A DNA stretch of 64,000 nucleotides from the NCBI GenBank assembly GCA_030141605.1, contig JAQGDQ010000052.1, forward strand, positions 558,001 through 622,000, written 5' to 3'. Origin of the DNA: Tubiluchus corallicola (taxonomy: Eukaryota; Priapulida; Priapulimorpha; Priapulimorphida; Tubiluchidae). The position numbers and the translations under genes are program-made. Position 1 is the stretch's first letter. Every line of letters begins with the position of its first letter. Of this stretch, positions 62,963 through 64,000 are shown piece after piece. Below the pieces are notes generated by a model that did no database searches, was not told where the DNA came from, and saw only the letters and a list, made by a program, of their open reading frames with translations.

Positions 62963-63785
62963 CTGATGTAAAGAAAATGACGATCTACGTCACATTTTTG
63001 AAAAAAAATAATACAACCGACGAAAGTTGAGCGTTTTACTGTAATATTTACATTTTCGCTCTGCGTGAAGTAATTGCTTTTATGTACTGCTGTGCGACAC
63101 TAGATAGAATCAAGTAAGTTACCGTAAAACAAATAATATTTTGAAATTCACTGCAAAATTAAAAACGCATTGTACGACAAGGCGTTTGACGCCATCATTT
63201 TGTAGCTTCTGCGTTTACTGCCAACTGGTGAACTCTAGGGGCGGTTTTGAGTGATTGAACGAGTTACGAAGCTCAGCGGCCTTCCCACCTCTCTCCCGAA
63301 AGTGACCGTCTACTGTTACAGACAGGGTGCAGTTGGGCTGGAAAAAATTCGTCTAGAAATGAAATATTGAGAAACGGCGGGAAGTTGAGGGTTCCGCCAT
63401 TTTTATTTTAAATATTTTATTTCAGAAAATATAACTGGAAGAGATGATAAAACACAGTGATTAGATTAACAGTTGTTGAGAAATAAACTGTATTAATTTT
63501 TAGCATTCACAGTCATTATGTAAATACTCCTACGGACTAAAATTTACGTGGAGCACTGGTAGGAAATATCAAGGGCATAACACTTCCAAGCTTAAAGCTT
63601 TGATGAAAGCGTCTGTTTGTTTAAGCTTGTCTACTTGTGTGATCAAGCAGTGTTTTTTTTATAAAAAGCTTTACAACCTCGCCCAAGTAATAAATTTTAA
63701 AAATTTTGTTTCGATTTTTCTATCACTAGAGATAGGTTAAGCGGTTTTAGGCATAAGTAGTGTGGTATGTCTCTTTTCAGGTGAT
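62963..63785. other. Unassigned sequence
   Basis: AT-rich with no supported gene on either strand. It would be an intron if the terminal exon at 62620-62962 is real. Confidence 0.4.
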
Positions 63786-64000
63786 TTAACTGCCCATTAA
63801 TTGGGCAGTTAAGTCCCCAGCGCCGCGAAATGCAGTGGTCCCGGGTGGAGGTATTTCCTGTGTTTTTTGACTAATTGAGGGTAATTTGGGGATTATACTG
63901 GAGCTTTGAATCTCCTCGTGGTGGTGGCACGAATTAGGTACATGCCCGGGGGGGCCTAAGGACCCCGAATTGGGTAGCGAACACCCCCGCACAGCTGGAA
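63786..64000. repeat. GC-rich segment beginning with a hairpin, runs off the window
   Basis: TTAACTGCCCATTAATTGGGCAGTTAA at 63786-63812 is an 11-bp-arm inverted repeat. From about 63815 to the end the composition turns clearly GC-rich (CCCGGGTGGAGG, GCCCGGGGGGGCC, ACCCCCGC), unlike the rest of the window. It may be the edge of a retroelement or a CpG-type island of a neighbouring gene. No frame is convincing. Confidence 0.45.

Overview
This window is AT-rich nuclear DNA from an animal, most likely an aquatic invertebrate; I cannot place it more precisely. The genes are broken into many short exons by GT-AG introns, polyadenylation signals are AATAAA, and the gene families are metazoan. BEL/Pao and Gypsy LTR elements, several non-LTR families, hAT, pogo and other inverted-repeat elements make up much of the remainder. 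There are no operons, ribosome-binding sites, CRISPR arrays or recognisable tRNA/rRNA genes.

Three protein genes can be reconstructed. (1) 915-4585, plus strand: the last five exons of histidyl-tRNA synthetase, which enters from the left. (2) 12744-20918, plus strand: a complete six-exon mitochondrial enoyl-CoA delta isomerase 1 (ECI1-like), 294 residues. (3) 21172-58125, minus strand: a very large gene of the mesothelin/otoancorin/stereocilin family. It has about 22 exons and roughly 1,250 residues, from a signal-peptide exon through helical repeat exons and an RKKR furin-type site to a hydrophobic C-terminal tail. Its 3' end faces the ECI1 3' end, with about 250 bp between the two stop codons. 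A fourth gene may end at 62620-62962 (minus strand, a single-pass membrane tail), but only one exon is visible.

Most of the remaining sequence is mobile DNA. The 5.3-12.7 kb interval holds a foldback element, a LINE scrap, a decayed coiled-coil ORF and two copies of a repeat family whose best copies end in AAGGTCC inverted repeats. The ECI1 introns hold two more copies of that family and a deleted pogo/Tigger element that keeps a 114-residue ORF. The introns of the large minus-strand gene contain, from left to right, a pogo-like MITE, a LINE (24.9-27.3 kb), two fields of decayed tandem repeats (32.2-34.4 kb), a BEL/Pao remnant (34.9-37.3 kb), a 5'-truncated LINE (40.5-41.6 kb), an almost full-span Gypsy element missing its integrase core (45.1-49.0 kb), a LINE 3' end (51.7-52.4 kb) and several mini/microsatellites. 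To the right are a non-autonomous hAT with an 8-bp target duplication (59.2-60.1 kb), a possible solo LTR (61.0-61.4 kb) and a GC-rich segment that runs off the edge.

Exon joins were checked by reading frame. Almost every junction of the mesothelin-like gene keeps phase, which is the main support for that model. One junction (41690 to 39514) does not, and the exon 2/exon 3 boundary near the N-terminus is ambiguous.
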